From IMG/VR virus record IMGVR_UViG_3300037337_000106, positions 1 to 64,000 of that record: a stretch of DNA of 64,000 nt. One strand, 5' to 3'. This document shows, one piece after another, positions 1-7,878 of this stretch; the stretch's first letter is position 1; each line of letters begins with the position of its first letter. Position numbers and translations under genes: made by a program. Below the pieces are notes generated by a model that made no database searches, was not told the DNA's origin, and worked only from the letters and a program-made list of their open reading frames with translations. Source of the stretch: a virus.

Positions 1-19
1 ATTCATTAAATAAAACAAC

Positions 20-229
20 ATGAAAATAGAACTAGGTAAATGTATAAGTGAATCAGTACGATATTCGGTAAGGAATTATGTAAGTGATTCAATATGGGAT
101 TCAGTAAGGGACTCAGTAAGGGATTCGGTATGGTTTTTAGTAAGCAATTTAGTAAGCAATTCAGTAAGGGTTTCAGTAGGTGATTCGGTAGAGGATGCAG
201 TAAGGGATTCATTAAATAAAACAACATGA
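20..229 (+). CDS. Tetrapeptide-repeat (xSVx) mini-protein, array copy 1
   Basis: A 69-residue protein starting MKIELGK and then built almost wholly from four-residue units of the type D/N-S-V-R/W/Y/S, encoded by a 12-bp DNA period around gattcagtaagg. No known family is recognised. Its TGA overlaps the ATG of the next copy, which begins with the same MKIELGK, so this is one of at least five tandem paralogs. The bases at 1-19 repeat those just before the next copy, so the array probably continues to the left of the window. Hydrophobic V/I every fourth residue could suit a beta-solenoid; that is inference. Confidence 0.6.
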   Translation: MKIELGKCISESVRYSVRNYVSDSIWDSVRDSVRDSVWFLVSNLVSNSVRVSVGDSVEDAVRDSLNKTT

Positions 230-327
230 AAATAGAACTAGGTAAATGTATAAGCTATTCAGTATTCCGTCAAATACACAACTCCATCAGGGATTCAACT
301 ATTGATTCAGTAAAACGTAAGATATGA
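226..327 (+). CDS. Tetrapeptide-repeat mini-protein, array copy 2 (short)
   Basis: A 33-residue ORF starting MKIELGKCIS like copy 1 but with only a few NSIRDS and DSV units, probably eroded. Its ATG overlaps the stop of copy 1, and its TGA overlaps the ATG of copy 3 at 324. The chain of ATGA overlaps suggests coupled translation of the array. Function unknown. Confidence 0.5.
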   Translation: MKIELGKCISYSVFRQIHNSIRDSTIDSVKRKI

Positions 328-557
328 AACTAGGTAAATCAGTATATAATTCAGTAGGGCATTCATTAAGTAATTCAGTAAGGGATTCAGTATTGATATC
401 GGTTAGGAATTCAATAAGGAATCCAGTATATAATTCAGTAAGCAATTCAGTATGGGATTCAGTAAAAGATTCAGTATGGATATCAGTTAGGAATTCAGTA
501 AGGAATCCAGTATATAATTCAGTAAGGGATTCAATTAAAAGAGATGAAGCTAGGTAA
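324..557 (+). CDS. Tetrapeptide-repeat mini-protein, array copy 3
   Basis: A 77-residue protein starting MKLGKS, followed by long runs of NSV-R/W/Y units (NSVRDSV, NSVWDSVKDSV). The stop codon lies inside the start region of copy 4: the bases coding MKLGN in copy 4 read as a stop here in another frame, a by-product of tandem duplication. Function unknown. Confidence 0.6.
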   Translation: MKLGKSVYNSVGHSLSNSVRDSVLISVRNSIRNPVYNSVSNSVWDSVKDSVWISVRNSVRNPVYNSVRDSIKRDEAR

Positions 558-723
558 TTACATAAGTGAATCAAAAAGGGATCCAGTATGGGATTCAACA
601 TGGAATCCCCTATATGAATCCATCTCGTCTTCAGTAAGTAATCCAATATGGGGTCTGGTATTAAATTCAGTAAGGAATTCAGTGTTAAATTCAGTAGGCA
701 ACAATATAAGTATTTATAAATAA
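544..723 (+). CDS. Tetrapeptide-repeat mini-protein, array copy 4
   Basis: A 59-residue ORF starting MKLGN, overlapping copy 3 by 14 bases. The units are more diverged than in copies 1 and 3 (RDPVWDST, NSVRNSVLNSV). It ends just before copy 5. The conserved MKLGK/N start with a variable body argues for protein-level selection on the start. Function unknown. Confidence 0.5.
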   Translation: MKLGNYISESKRDPVWDSTWNPLYESISSSVSNPIWGLVLNSVRNSVLNSVGNNISIYK

Positions 724-728
724 AGAAT

Positions 729-953
729 ATGAAACTAGGTAAATCTATAAGTAATATAACAGGATCTTCAGTAAGGGCCTCAATAAGCAACTCGATTTCC
801 ACGCGGGTATTGGTTCCAGTAAGGGATTCGGTAAGGGTCTCAGTAAGCAACTCAATTGCCACATCAGTAAGGGATTCAGTAAGGAATCCCGTGTTAAATA
901 CAGTAGGCAGTTCTATATGGATATTGATACAAAGTCCTCACGTTAATATATAA
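729..953 (+). CDS. Tetrapeptide-repeat mini-protein, array copy 5
   Basis: A 74-residue protein starting MKLGKSISN, with repeats such as RDSVRVSVSNS and RDSVRNPV. It is the last copy before the duplicated promoter of the RecA-like gene. A distant paralog with the same MKLGK start lies at 41443-41745 on the other strand, so the family is dispersed as well as tandem. Function unknown. Confidence 0.55.
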   Translation: MKLGKSISNITGSSVRASISNSISTRVLVPVRDSVRVSVSNSIATSVRDSVRNPVLNTVGSSIWILIQSPHVNI

Positions 954-1131
954 ACATTAACACCCATTATTTCTTTCTTAACCCAAAATTGATTAGATTT
1001 ATATATAATAATTAATCAATCTAAAGCACCTCACACTAATATAAACTTTAACAAAACATTAACACCCATTATTTCTTTCTTAACCCAAAATTGATTAGAT
1101 TTATATATAATAATTAATCAATCTAAAACAC
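952..1131 (+). promoter_or_regulatory. Tandemly duplicated phage promoter region
   Basis: Two nearly identical copies of about 80 bp (952-1029 and 1051-1131) lie directly before the RecA-like gene. Each has TTAACAC, a T-rich spacer, TTGATTAGATTTATATATA and an inverted TTGATTA/TAATCAA. This matches the promoter-like element found about 24 times on the minus strand, here in the + direction. Confidence 0.7.
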
Positions 1132-1138
1132 CACCACC

Positions 1139-2257
1139 ATGTCAAAAACAACTTACACATTCCACAAAATAAGTAATTTATTTGAATTAAGATCTACAAC
1201 ATGCGATCACAAAATTGTAATCGAACCAGGTGCCAGTAAATATCCATGGATGGAAGCTCTAGAGCCAGGTAGAATTGTTAATATTTCAGAATCAGGTAGA
1301 TGGAATTCAAGTATATCTTATCATAACGAATATGGTGGCGGATTACAAAATACAGGTAAGACACCTAAGGTTATAACACCTATTAATGTTACACTTACAA
1401 AACTTGATGATTTAGATATAGATAATAGCCTCTTTGATCCATTACCTACAAATACTGTATTTGATCAATTCTGTTCCACTGAAGGTGGTTTTTTACCTGG
1501 AACAAATGTAATGTTTGCGGCTGGTCCAGGACTTGGTAAAACTACGATTGGATGTGAGCTTATTTCAAAACTACATGATGCTGGTAAGAAGGTAATATTT
1601 ATCTCGGCTGAAATGAATCAAATCGACATGTCAAGATACTTAAAAAGATTTCCACACTGGGGTCAAATACCTATGTTATTCTTGGCTGACTACTCTGATA
1701 ATTCTGCAAAGCAAGTTATCGAACAGGTATTAGCTGAAGGTTACGATATGGTATTTACCGATTCATTCTCGGAAGTATGTGACACGGTAAAGGAGGATTC
1801 AAATTTGAGTCGAGGTGCAGTAGAGAAATGGTTCTTAACCCTAATGAATTCACACAATACAGGAAATAATAAACTTAAGAAGTATACTACATTTTTAACA
1901 ATCTTACAGGTTGGTAAATCAGGTGTCTTCTCAGGTTCTAACAAATTAAAACATATGTCATCTGCTATGATTCACCTTGAATGGGATGGCTCTGAAAATA
2001 ACGGTAAAAGATATATGTACTTCTCTAAAAATAGAGTTGGTCAAGTAGGTAAGAAATTATACTACTCCCTCGATGGCGGTGTAAAATTTGACAATGAACG
2101 TTTTAACAGAGATATCCAGAACGATGAAACACTAGCAGCTGAAAGAACTCAACTAGATGGAGAATCAAATGCATTCGATGCACTGTTTGGTTTTAATAAA
2201 TTATCAGCAGACGAATATAAGACAGAAGATGCACTCGAGGAAAAAGTTGCATCTTAA
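1139..2257 (+). CDS. RecA/RadA/DnaB-superfamily ATPase (putative recombinase)
   Basis: A 372-residue RecA-fold ATPase. Walker A GPGLGKTT lies at about 129-136, a strand with ISAEM at 155-159, and a Walker B-like MVFTDSF near 204-210. A short N-terminal domain and an acidic tail (ending DALEEKVAS) flank the core. T4-like phages carry UvsX in this role, strand exchange in replication and repair. The linker and SAEM motif also resemble RadA/Sms and DnaB-type proteins, so the precise subfamily is open. It is the only large gene on the + strand, with its own duplicated promoter and a strong terminator. Confidence 0.7.
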   Translation: MSKTTYTFHKISNLFELRSTTCDHKIVIEPGASKYPWMEALEPGRIVNISESGRWNSSISYHNEYGGGLQNTGKTPKVITPINVTLTKLDDLDIDNSLFDPLPTNTVFDQFCSTEGGFLPGTNVMFAAGPGLGKTTIGCELISKLHDAGKKVIFISAEMNQIDMSRYLKRFPHWGQIPMLFLADYSDNSAKQVIEQVLAEGYDMVFTDSFSEVCDTVKEDSNLSRGAVEKWFLTLMNSHNTGNNKLKKYTTFLTILQVGKSGVFSGSNKLKHMSSAMIHLEWDGSENNGKRYMYFSKNRVGQVGKKLYYSLDGGVKFDNERFNRDIQNDETLAAERTQLDGESNAFDALFGFNKLSADEYKTEDALEEKVAS

Positions 2258-2316
2258 AAATTAATTTTGATTAATTATAATTAACAGAGGTGTGGTGTTT
2301 CTGTTAATTGACTAGG

Positions 2317-2346
2317 ACCCTTACATATAATGTAAGGGTTTTTTAG
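2317..2346 (+). terminator. Rho-independent terminator after the RecA-like gene
   Basis: Perfect 9-bp stem CCCTTACAT/ATGTAAGGG with a 3-base loop followed by six T on the + strand, 60 bp after the stop codon. Confidence 0.85.
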
Positions 2347-2531
2347 TGTTTGGTCATTTGGGTGGCACAATCCGGCAAGCTACCTGTTAGGGAAATGAAG
2401 TTTTCTTCACCTTGGCATGTTAAGGGTCCTATGCGTGGCTTAGAGTTTGCTTGTAATTTGCCAACATACAGTTGGAGAGTGTCTCGGCGGGTGAATCGGT
2501 AGGGCGAGAGGTTTAAGTAGGGACTTTGAAC

Positions 2532-2713
2532 ATTGATATTTAGGCATATCTATTGATATTTAGGCATATCTATTGATATTTAGGCATATCTATTGATATT
2601 TAGGCATATCTATTGATATTTAGGGATATTTAGGGATATTTAGGGATATTTAGGGATATTTAGGCATATCTATTGATATTTAGGGATATTTAGGGATATT
2701 TAGGGATATTTAG
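2532..2713. repeat. 10-bp-phased tandem repeat (gatatttagg / catatctatt)
   Basis: Four 20-bp units made of gatatttagg + catatctatt, then runs of the 10-mer gatatttagg alone, one further catatctatt, and another gatatttagg run. The 10-bp period places the A/T tracts on one helix face, typical of curved DNA or iteron-like protein-binding arrays. It is not CRISPR: there are no unique spacers. Confidence 0.85.
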
Positions 2714-3178
2714 GTACTTAGGGACTTATGATTACTTAAGGACTTTGATAGATTTATGGGTAGGATTAATATCATTACATGTGAGAACTTAAATCACGTA
2801 TATATCCATTAAACATTTAAATCACTAGAACCGGCAACACAAGGGTCCTTACACGGGCAGGTGTGTAGGTAGGGATGATTCTTTAATACTTTAAGGGAAT
2901 ATAGGGTAAAGGGGCTGGGTTTATTTTAAGGGTTTGTGTATTACTAGGTATTTGTTATCTTATCTTATATGTATATCTAGCTGATGTATGTTGATGTTGA
3001 TTACTTGTCTTTTTTTATGGCACATTTTATTGTTTTGGTGGGGTGGGTTCTGGTCGACTTGGGACCTTGCGGATGCGTGGGTAGGGATGATCTTGGGGTT
3101 TAATCTTGGTGTGATGTTTAATCATATATCTTGTGGGTTTTAATAGGGTGAGGGCATGTCAGGGGGTCTTGTTAAACG

Positions 3179-3211
3179 ACAGAAGGATCCTTTATGGGGA
3201 TCCTTCTCTGT
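3179..3211. terminator. Strong hairpin, possible terminator
   Basis: AGAAGGATCC/GGATCCTTCT stem extended by ACAG/CTGT. It lies 3' of the minus-strand gene ending at 3327. A second short inverted repeat (CCTAGG, CCTAGG) follows. Confidence 0.55.
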
Positions 3212-3326
3212 TTACCTAGGGTATAACCTAGGGTAGGTTGATTGATTGGTTAATTGATTTTAATTGATTACTTTAAGTCTAATCTACTTTTTATTTATAA
3301 AATCTCCATAAAGATTAGTGGTTGAA

Positions 3327-3713
3327 TTATGTGTTGCTTGGTGAATTTGGGCTTACTGCCTTAAGTCCTTTAAGTAGGTTTTTGATGGCAATGTCCTGCT
3401 TGTTCCAGCCGGTTCCACTTACAAATTCATCCATTGCGCGGCTTCCTTTCTCTTTAGATGCACGGTTAGTTCCAGTGTCATCTACTCTAATAGAGCTTGA
3501 AGAATCATTATCAGGACCTGGTCTCCATGTGATTTTTAGTGCGTTATCAAATGTAATAGATCCTCCGTCTTCTCCTTTTTCCATACTAGAATCTGTTACT
3601 TTAGCGTATGGTGCTTTTTTAGATACAGTGTCCATTACCATTTGGTTAAAATCTTCTGAATTTAAATTCATTTTTTCGTTTACGAATTGTTCGTATAGTT
3701 TTACGTGTTTCAT
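3327..3713 (-). CDS. Predicted virion cargo protein, internal start (capsid-targeting tag)
   Basis: In-frame internal ATG within the hydrolase ORF gives a 128-residue product starting MKHVKLYEQFVNEK. The tag fits the T4 capsid-targeting sequence with cleavage after V-N-E. The body contains a beta-rich segment (GGSITFDNALKITWRPG) and an acidic/serine patch; no family is recognised. The A-rich bases before the ATG also encode NTNKNKNK of the upstream reading. Confidence 0.5.
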   Translation of the reverse strand: MKHVKLYEQFVNEKMNLNSEDFNQMVMDTVSKKAPYAKVTDSSMEKGEDGGSITFDNALKITWRPGPDNDSSSSIRVDDTGTNRASKEKGSRAMDEFVSGTGWNKQDIAIKNLLKGLKAVSPNSPSNT

Positions 3714-4226
3714 TTTGTTTTTGTTTTTGTTTGTGTTATATATCTCTTTTAAGTTTAGTACTGCTTTAATTGAATTTATAAAAACATCAGCAGGTACTCT
3801 ATGTCCACCACTATATGTATTATATTCAAATGAACCTACACCTTCCTCTTTAAAAAAGGATTTAACATTGTTTCCATTAATTACAGTATCTCTATTACCG
3901 AAATATATGGTATGTTTTGTGTTTTTTAAATTTGCAGTGTCAACTACTGGTTCATATGATCTTCCAGCCATTGCAGGATTAAATAAGAGTGTTGGTATTG
4001 ATAGTTTGCTCCCTATTAAATAAGAAATATATCCACCAGCAGATGACCCTACGATTAAATCAGGGTTCATGTTGGAGACGCTCGATAATATTTTTTTAAA
4101 GAAGTCCTTTTCTTTATAATCAATATCGGGTGCATATACACCTTTAAATTGCTGTCTTAAAAAAATAATCTTAGGGTCCTTTTCATCTATAACAGATTCG
4201 AGTCCATGTAGGTATGCTATTTTCAT
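3327..4226 (-). CDS. Alpha/beta hydrolase (YqiA/UPF0227-like) continuous with a tagged C-terminal protein
   Basis: Residues 1-170 look like a small serine esterase: MKIAYLHGLES start, nucleophile elbow GSSAGG (Ser62), an Asp in NRDTV (about 113) and His in SGGHRVP (142). This resembles the YqiA/UPF0227 esterases. After a lysine/asparagine linker the same frame continues into MKHVKLYEQFVNEK, which matches the capsid-targeting start of nine other proteins in this window. The two parts may be one fusion, or two products through an internal start at 3713 whose A-rich leader fits Bacteroidota initiation. Confidence 0.7.
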   Translation of the reverse strand: MKIAYLHGLESVIDEKDPKIIFLRQQFKGVYAPDIDYKEKDFFKKILSSVSNMNPDLIVGSSAGGYISYLIGSKLSIPTLLFNPAMAGRSYEPVVDTANLKNTKHTIYFGNRDTVINGNNVKSFFKEEGVGSFEYNTYSGGHRVPADVFINSIKAVLNLKEIYNTNKNKNKMKHVKLYEQFVNEKMNLNSEDFNQMVMDTVSKKAPYAKVTDSSMEKGEDGGSITFDNALKITWRPGPDNDSSSSIRVDDTGTNRASKEKGSRAMDEFVSGTGWNKQDIAIKNLLKGLKAVSPNSPSNT

Positions 4227-4227
4227 A

Positions 4228-4297
4228 ATGTTTCTTTAATTTATATGTAAATATAAACAAAAAAAGTGATATAAAAAAACTTTATATCACTTATTTT
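4228..4297 (-). promoter_or_regulatory. Terminator plus partial phage promoter
   Basis: A 12-bp stem (AAGTGATATAAA/TTTATATCACTT) followed by A/T-rich bases and the TTTATATTTACATATAAA -7-like block directly before the hydrolase ATG. The upstream TTAACA boxes seen at other copies are not evident. Confidence 0.55.
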
Positions 4298-4299
4298 AA

Positions 4300-4893
4300 T
4301 TAAATCTTTGGTCTACCTAATAATATTTTATCATGACTCGAACCTCCTAGCTTTCTCGAATACCAACCGTTTCCGGGCATTCCTTCTTTATTTCCAAGAA
4401 ATTCAACCTTTTTTCCAAGAACCTTTTCGATAATGTTTATATCAGAAACAACTGGCACATCATACTTACTTAGTAATATCGCGGCAATCTTACCTGATAC
4501 TTCTATATAAAATCCAAGTTTTTGTAATTCATTTCCTCTTGTGGTAATGTACTCTCGTTTAGCTGTACTTGTTCCATCATGTCCGACACCTGAATATTTT
4601 ACGCCGAATTTAGTTTTCTTACCAAACATTATCATGTCAAAATCATTGTCTCCATGAATATCAATTCCTTCCCAATAATTCCATTCTGAGTCTGCAAATA
4701 CATCTGCCGGTGAATTTATTTTTGCATGGCCACCTATTTCGGCATATGCTGTGGAAATTAAATTATAGAATTCGCCAGCAAGTTCCGGATATTTTTTATA
4801 ATCAAATTTAAGAGTTTTGCCACGTTTAGGATTAAATATCTCACCGCTTGTTTTTTCGTTAATGAATTCTTCGTATAATTTTATGTGTTTCAT
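4300..4893 (-). CDS. Predicted virion cargo protein, unknown body
   Basis: A 197-residue protein starting MKHIKLYEEFINEK, the canonical form of the shared tag, with predicted cleavage after I-N-E. The body has AYAEIGGHAKINSPADVFAD, WNYWEGIDIHGDNDFDMIMFGKKTKFGVKYSGVG and a C-terminal MPGNGWYSRKLGG. The pattern reminds me of proteins seen in other T4-like phages, perhaps GNAT-like, but I cannot name the family. A small gene overlaps closely upstream and a terminator follows. Confidence 0.65.
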   Translation of the reverse strand: MKHIKLYEEFINEKTSGEIFNPKRGKTLKFDYKKYPELAGEFYNLISTAYAEIGGHAKINSPADVFADSEWNYWEGIDIHGDNDFDMIMFGKKTKFGVKYSGVGHDGTSTAKREYITTRGNELQKLGFYIEVSGKIAAILLSKYDVPVVSDINIIEKVLGKKVEFLGNKEGMPGNGWYSRKLGGSSHDKILLGRPKI

Positions 4894-4894
4894 T

Positions 4895-5065
4895 TTAATT
4901 ATTATCTTTAATTAATTTTTCTATAACCGATGAGTGACTCATATATACTTGCATATGCATAGGTGTTAACTGCTTGCCTTCCTTTATATATTTCATTATT
5001 TCCATTAAAAAATAAGAGGGAACTTCCCCTGTTTCAATATATTTAGTGTGTTCTATCCTAGTCAT
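4895..5065 (-). CDS. Small protein, 56 aa, unknown
   Basis: ORF starting MTRIEHTKYIETGEV and ending KLIKDNN, fitting between the 481-residue gene (stop 5067) and the tagged gene at 4893 with 1-2 base spacing, as expected in a compact operon. Mostly helical, charged. Function unknown. Confidence 0.55.
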   Translation of the reverse strand: MTRIEHTKYIETGEVPSYFLMEIMKYIKEGKQLTPMHMQVYMSHSSVIEKLIKDNN

Positions 5066-5066
5066 T

Positions 5067-6512
5067 TTATTTCATTTTAAATCCAAGCTTTCCGTTTCCT
5101 GGGTTTGGTGTAGAAACATTAGGGGCCTCGAATGTTATATTTGAATCAGTATCATTAAACCCTTTAAGATAAAAGAGTATTTCCTCTGTTTTTAAATTCA
5201 CATCCATATATAATTGCTTTACCTCGAGCTTAGAGACTATGGTCTTAAGTGTATTAATATACAGATCACTATCCCCTAGTTTTCCGTTTAACTTATCAAT
5301 AAGATTCATTGTTAATGGATATGAAAAAAGACCTACATATTTATTGCTTAATTTAAGTTTAGCCCAGTCAATTCTACTAAAACTACTACCTCTACCTGCT
5401 GCTAAATTTACAGGTTCAACAAATTTGTAAAAGAATTCCTCTTTTCCCATTGCTAAAATACCATTTTGAATAAACGTCTCAATTGTATTTTGATCTATAT
5501 TTTTTAATTTAGTAATTTCTTTAAGCTTTAATACAGATGGCAGATTCATGAATTCAGCCCCCTTGAGATATCCATTTACAACTGAGTTTGTCTCTATTAT
5601 TTTAAATAAATTATAGAGTTGAGATTCACCATTTAATGTAAATTGCTCAGGTTTTAAGTCTTTAATGATATTAGTAAGTGTAGGTGCTGCTCCGCTTTTG
5701 TATTTTGAAGATATCCCATATCCATCAATGTAAAAATCTATTAATGGATTATTACCTGAAGGAAATTTAATTCCATTTGTGTAATTAACAATATTTAACA
5801 TAAGGGCAGCTCCTAATATTTCTCCAAAATCTTTACCTATTGTATTTAAATCAGCAGGACCTAATACCTCTATTCCTTCTTTAATATTTTCAGTATATTT
5901 AATATTCTCACTAAAACTTTCTATTTCGTTTGGATTTTTAAATGAACTAGAAGGCACGTAATCTGCGACTAAGATATACAATTCAGATAACATAGAATTT
6001 AAATATGGATTTGATTTTCCATACATTCTCTCTATGTTTGATGTAACATATCCACCTAATGTACTTAGATTCATATCTAAATCTTCAGGTATTTTAAGAT
6101 TAGTAGGAGTTAATTCTTTAGACTTAATAGAACCCTTAGGTGGATTGTTATCTACTATTTTAAATGATTCACCAGGATTCATTGTTACCTTTCCATTAAT
6201 ATAGGGTTCGGTCAATGTTACTGTATATGTGTAAAACTTTCCTGAATTTGCTCCATTTGTATAATCCCCTGGTATAGCCAATTGTATTGAATTGCTAATT
6301 TTAAGAGTATTAAGAGCCTTTTCTATTTTATTAGTTGCTGCTTTAATGTCTCCTCCTAAATCAAATCTAATATCTTTATTTCCATTTTTAGAATTAATAC
6401 GCCCTTTGCCTAAAACCCTCGATAATGGATCTAATATCTGTCCCTCTATAGTTCTTGAATTTTCATTCATTGCGATATCAAACCTTGCTCTAAAATCTCC
6501 TATTGTTCCCAT
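5067..6512 (-). CDS. Conserved phage protein, 481 aa, possibly structural
   Basis: No catalytic family recognised. It has a beta-rich N-terminal half (TYTVTLTEPYINGKVTMNPGESFKIVDNNPPKG), a helical centre and a motif GYGISSKYKSGAAPTLTNIIKDL that I associate loosely with uncharacterised proteins of large T4-like phages. No transmembrane segment or signal. It sits between the tagged cargo cluster and a HAD phosphatase and is probably cotranscribed with both. Confidence 0.55.
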   Translation of the reverse strand: MGTIGDFRARFDIAMNENSRTIEGQILDPLSRVLGKGRINSKNGNKDIRFDLGGDIKAATNKIEKALNTLKISNSIQLAIPGDYTNGANSGKFYTYTVTLTEPYINGKVTMNPGESFKIVDNNPPKGSIKSKELTPTNLKIPEDLDMNLSTLGGYVTSNIERMYGKSNPYLNSMLSELYILVADYVPSSSFKNPNEIESFSENIKYTENIKEGIEVLGPADLNTIGKDFGEILGAALMLNIVNYTNGIKFPSGNNPLIDFYIDGYGISSKYKSGAAPTLTNIIKDLKPEQFTLNGESQLYNLFKIIETNSVVNGYLKGAEFMNLPSVLKLKEITKLKNIDQNTIETFIQNGILAMGKEEFFYKFVEPVNLAAGRGSSFSRIDWAKLKLSNKYVGLFSYPLTMNLIDKLNGKLGDSDLYINTLKTIVSKLEVKQLYMDVNLKTEEILFYLKGFNDTDSNITFEAPNVSTPNPGNGKLGFKMK

Positions 6513-6519
6513 ATTTTCA

Positions 6520-7068
6520 TTATTGTTTTACTAGATGTGTTTTAATAGATGTTCCTAGTTCATTCTCTAATTGTTTTATTAGTTTTATATTATTCTTATC
6601 ATCATCAAAGAAAGTGATGTCAGTGTAACCCTCATCAATAAACCAGCGCATTGCCCCTTGTTTTCTTTCTTGTATGTTTCCTACCAGACCATGAACAGGA
6701 TCATTGACCGCCCATATAAATTTTTTGTCAATATGAAATCCTAAATGAAATCTAAAAAATTCATATATCATTTCTCTATTATCACGTGCTGTAATTACTC
6801 CAATTGCAATGCCATTATTATAATTCTTAGTAAGTATATTAAAATATTTGTCAATGATTTTTCCGGCTTTCATTATTTCTATTGACTTGAATTGATCAAA
6901 GTTAATTATATGACGTTGATTCTTTTCATATGAATTAAATTCCTCAGGTGTTAACTCATATGTCTTATTGCTCTTTGGGTCAGTTACCTTAATTTTAGCT
7001 GAAGTAATTAATATAGTATCATCTATATCAAATATCAAAATCTTTGTTGTGCTGTACTTTTCATTCAT
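6520..7068 (-). CDS. HAD-superfamily phosphatase
   Basis: A 182-residue HAD hydrolase. Motif I DIDDT sits near residue 14, motif II in VITARD near 93, a conserved Lys in the ERKQGA helix and motif III/IV FFDDDKNN near 153. The DxDDT form is usual for phosphatases that use an Asp nucleophile and Mg2+. Substrate not evident; nucleotide or nucleic-acid ends are possible in a phage. It ends 8 bases before the 481-residue gene. Confidence 0.8.
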   Translation of the reverse strand: MNEKYSTTKILIFDIDDTILITSAKIKVTDPKSNKTYELTPEEFNSYEKNQRHIINFDQFKSIEIMKAGKIIDKYFNILTKNYNNGIAIGVITARDNREMIYEFFRFHLGFHIDKKFIWAVNDPVHGLVGNIQERKQGAMRWFIDEGYTDITFFDDDKNNIKLIKQLENELGTSIKTHLVKQ

Positions 7069-7132
7069 TTACTATATATCTGAGTAAATATAATCATTTT
7101 TTATTAAATATAAATATATTTTAACTCTTATT

Positions 7133-7783
7133 TTAAAATTTAGGAATTCCTCCTATTTTAATTGCTCTTTTTCTCCACGATATTAGAATTTGCTTCTTCT
7201 CCCTTGGTGTTAATGCTTGATTGTTTAGATATCGAGTGACTGATGTTAGCATGCTTTCTCTTCTCTTTTTCCCTTCAAATCTTAATCCTTGTAAGTTTGC
7301 GTCTATTTCCTTAGGTAAAATATAGTATAGGTATGATGGAATCAAACTCATTTTAATCATATTACGCTGATCAGAGTCATCCTCATACGGTTTTCCATCC
7401 TTGTAGTTATGTATTGATTCTCCTTCTTGCGTGATATGTTCTATTTCATGGCGAACTATATCACATAATAAGAAATAAAGAGTGCTCCATTGATCAGGTA
7501 ACCATGTAGGATTAATATTAATATCTATATCGATGAAGGGGGTTTGATAGCAGTCATTTTCGTCTAGGTCCCTGCCATCAGCTCCAGTAGAATCAAGTAC
7601 AATGATACCTGTTTTGTTTGTAAAAAATAACCTTGCATTAAAATCAAATCTTAGATTTTTAGTATCGATATTAATACTGTAATTTGAAAAATTATCAGAA
7701 GAGACAGTGTAGTCTTTTTTCCATGACTTAATAGTTTCGCGTACAATTTTTGTTGATAACGAATCATACTTACTTCTACTCAT
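7133..7783 (-). CDS. Putative HExxH zinc metallopeptidase
   Basis: A 216-residue protein with HEIEH near residue 111 and a downstream KEIDAN that could supply the third zinc ligand Glu. Related proteins annotated as phage-related peptidases occur in T4-like cyanophages. No signal peptide. It lies between tail-fibre genes and the HAD gene and might process virion proteins; the target is unknown. Confidence 0.65.
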   Translation of the reverse strand: MSRSKYDSLSTKIVRETIKSWKKDYTVSSDNFSNYSINIDTKNLRFDFNARLFFTNKTGIIVLDSTGADGRDLDENDCYQTPFIDIDININPTWLPDQWSTLYFLLCDIVRHEIEHITQEGESIHNYKDGKPYEDDSDQRNMIKMSLIPSYLYYILPKEIDANLQGLRFEGKKRRESMLTSVTRYLNNQALTPREKKQILISWRKRAIKIGGIPKF

Positions 7784-7832
7784 AATATTTTTCTTTTAAG
7801 TTATATCATAACATGTCATATTGTTTAAAATA

Positions 7833-7858
7833 AAAAGAACCCTATAGGGTTCTTTTTT
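7833..7858 (-). terminator. Terminator after tail-tip gene
   Basis: AAGAACCCTA/TAGGGTTCTT palindrome flanked by T and A runs, so it can act in both directions; directly 3' of the gene ending at 7879. Confidence 0.8.
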
Positions 7859-7878
7859 ATTGGCAATCAGTATGTTAA

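Larger units (their letters stand above)
2347..3320. other. Gene-free, G+T-skewed region between convergent genes
   Basis: About 1 kb with no convincing ORF on either strand and a clear G/T bias on the + strand, unlike the AT-rich remainder. It contains the 10-bp repeat block (2532-2713), recurring phrases such as aagggtcc and gtagggatgat, and hairpins near 3179-3211 and 3218-3234. It lies where + and - transcription converge. An origin, packaging or terminus element, or a non-coding RNA, are all possible. Confidence 0.6.

Noticed and set aside
6-862. Minus-strand ORFs rich in Leu, Thr and Glu opposite the xSVx array
   Set aside because: They are by-products of the 12-bp repeat, which lacks stops on both strands. 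The + frames have conserved MKLGK starts and ordered overlaps.
2532-2713. CRISPR array
   Set aside because: Units of 10 and 20 bp are contiguous with no unique spacers, and no cas genes are present.
3322-4023. + strand ORF of 233 codons opposite the hydrolase
   Set aside because: The minus frame has an alpha/beta hydrolase motif set and the packaging tag; the + frame has no recognisable domain.
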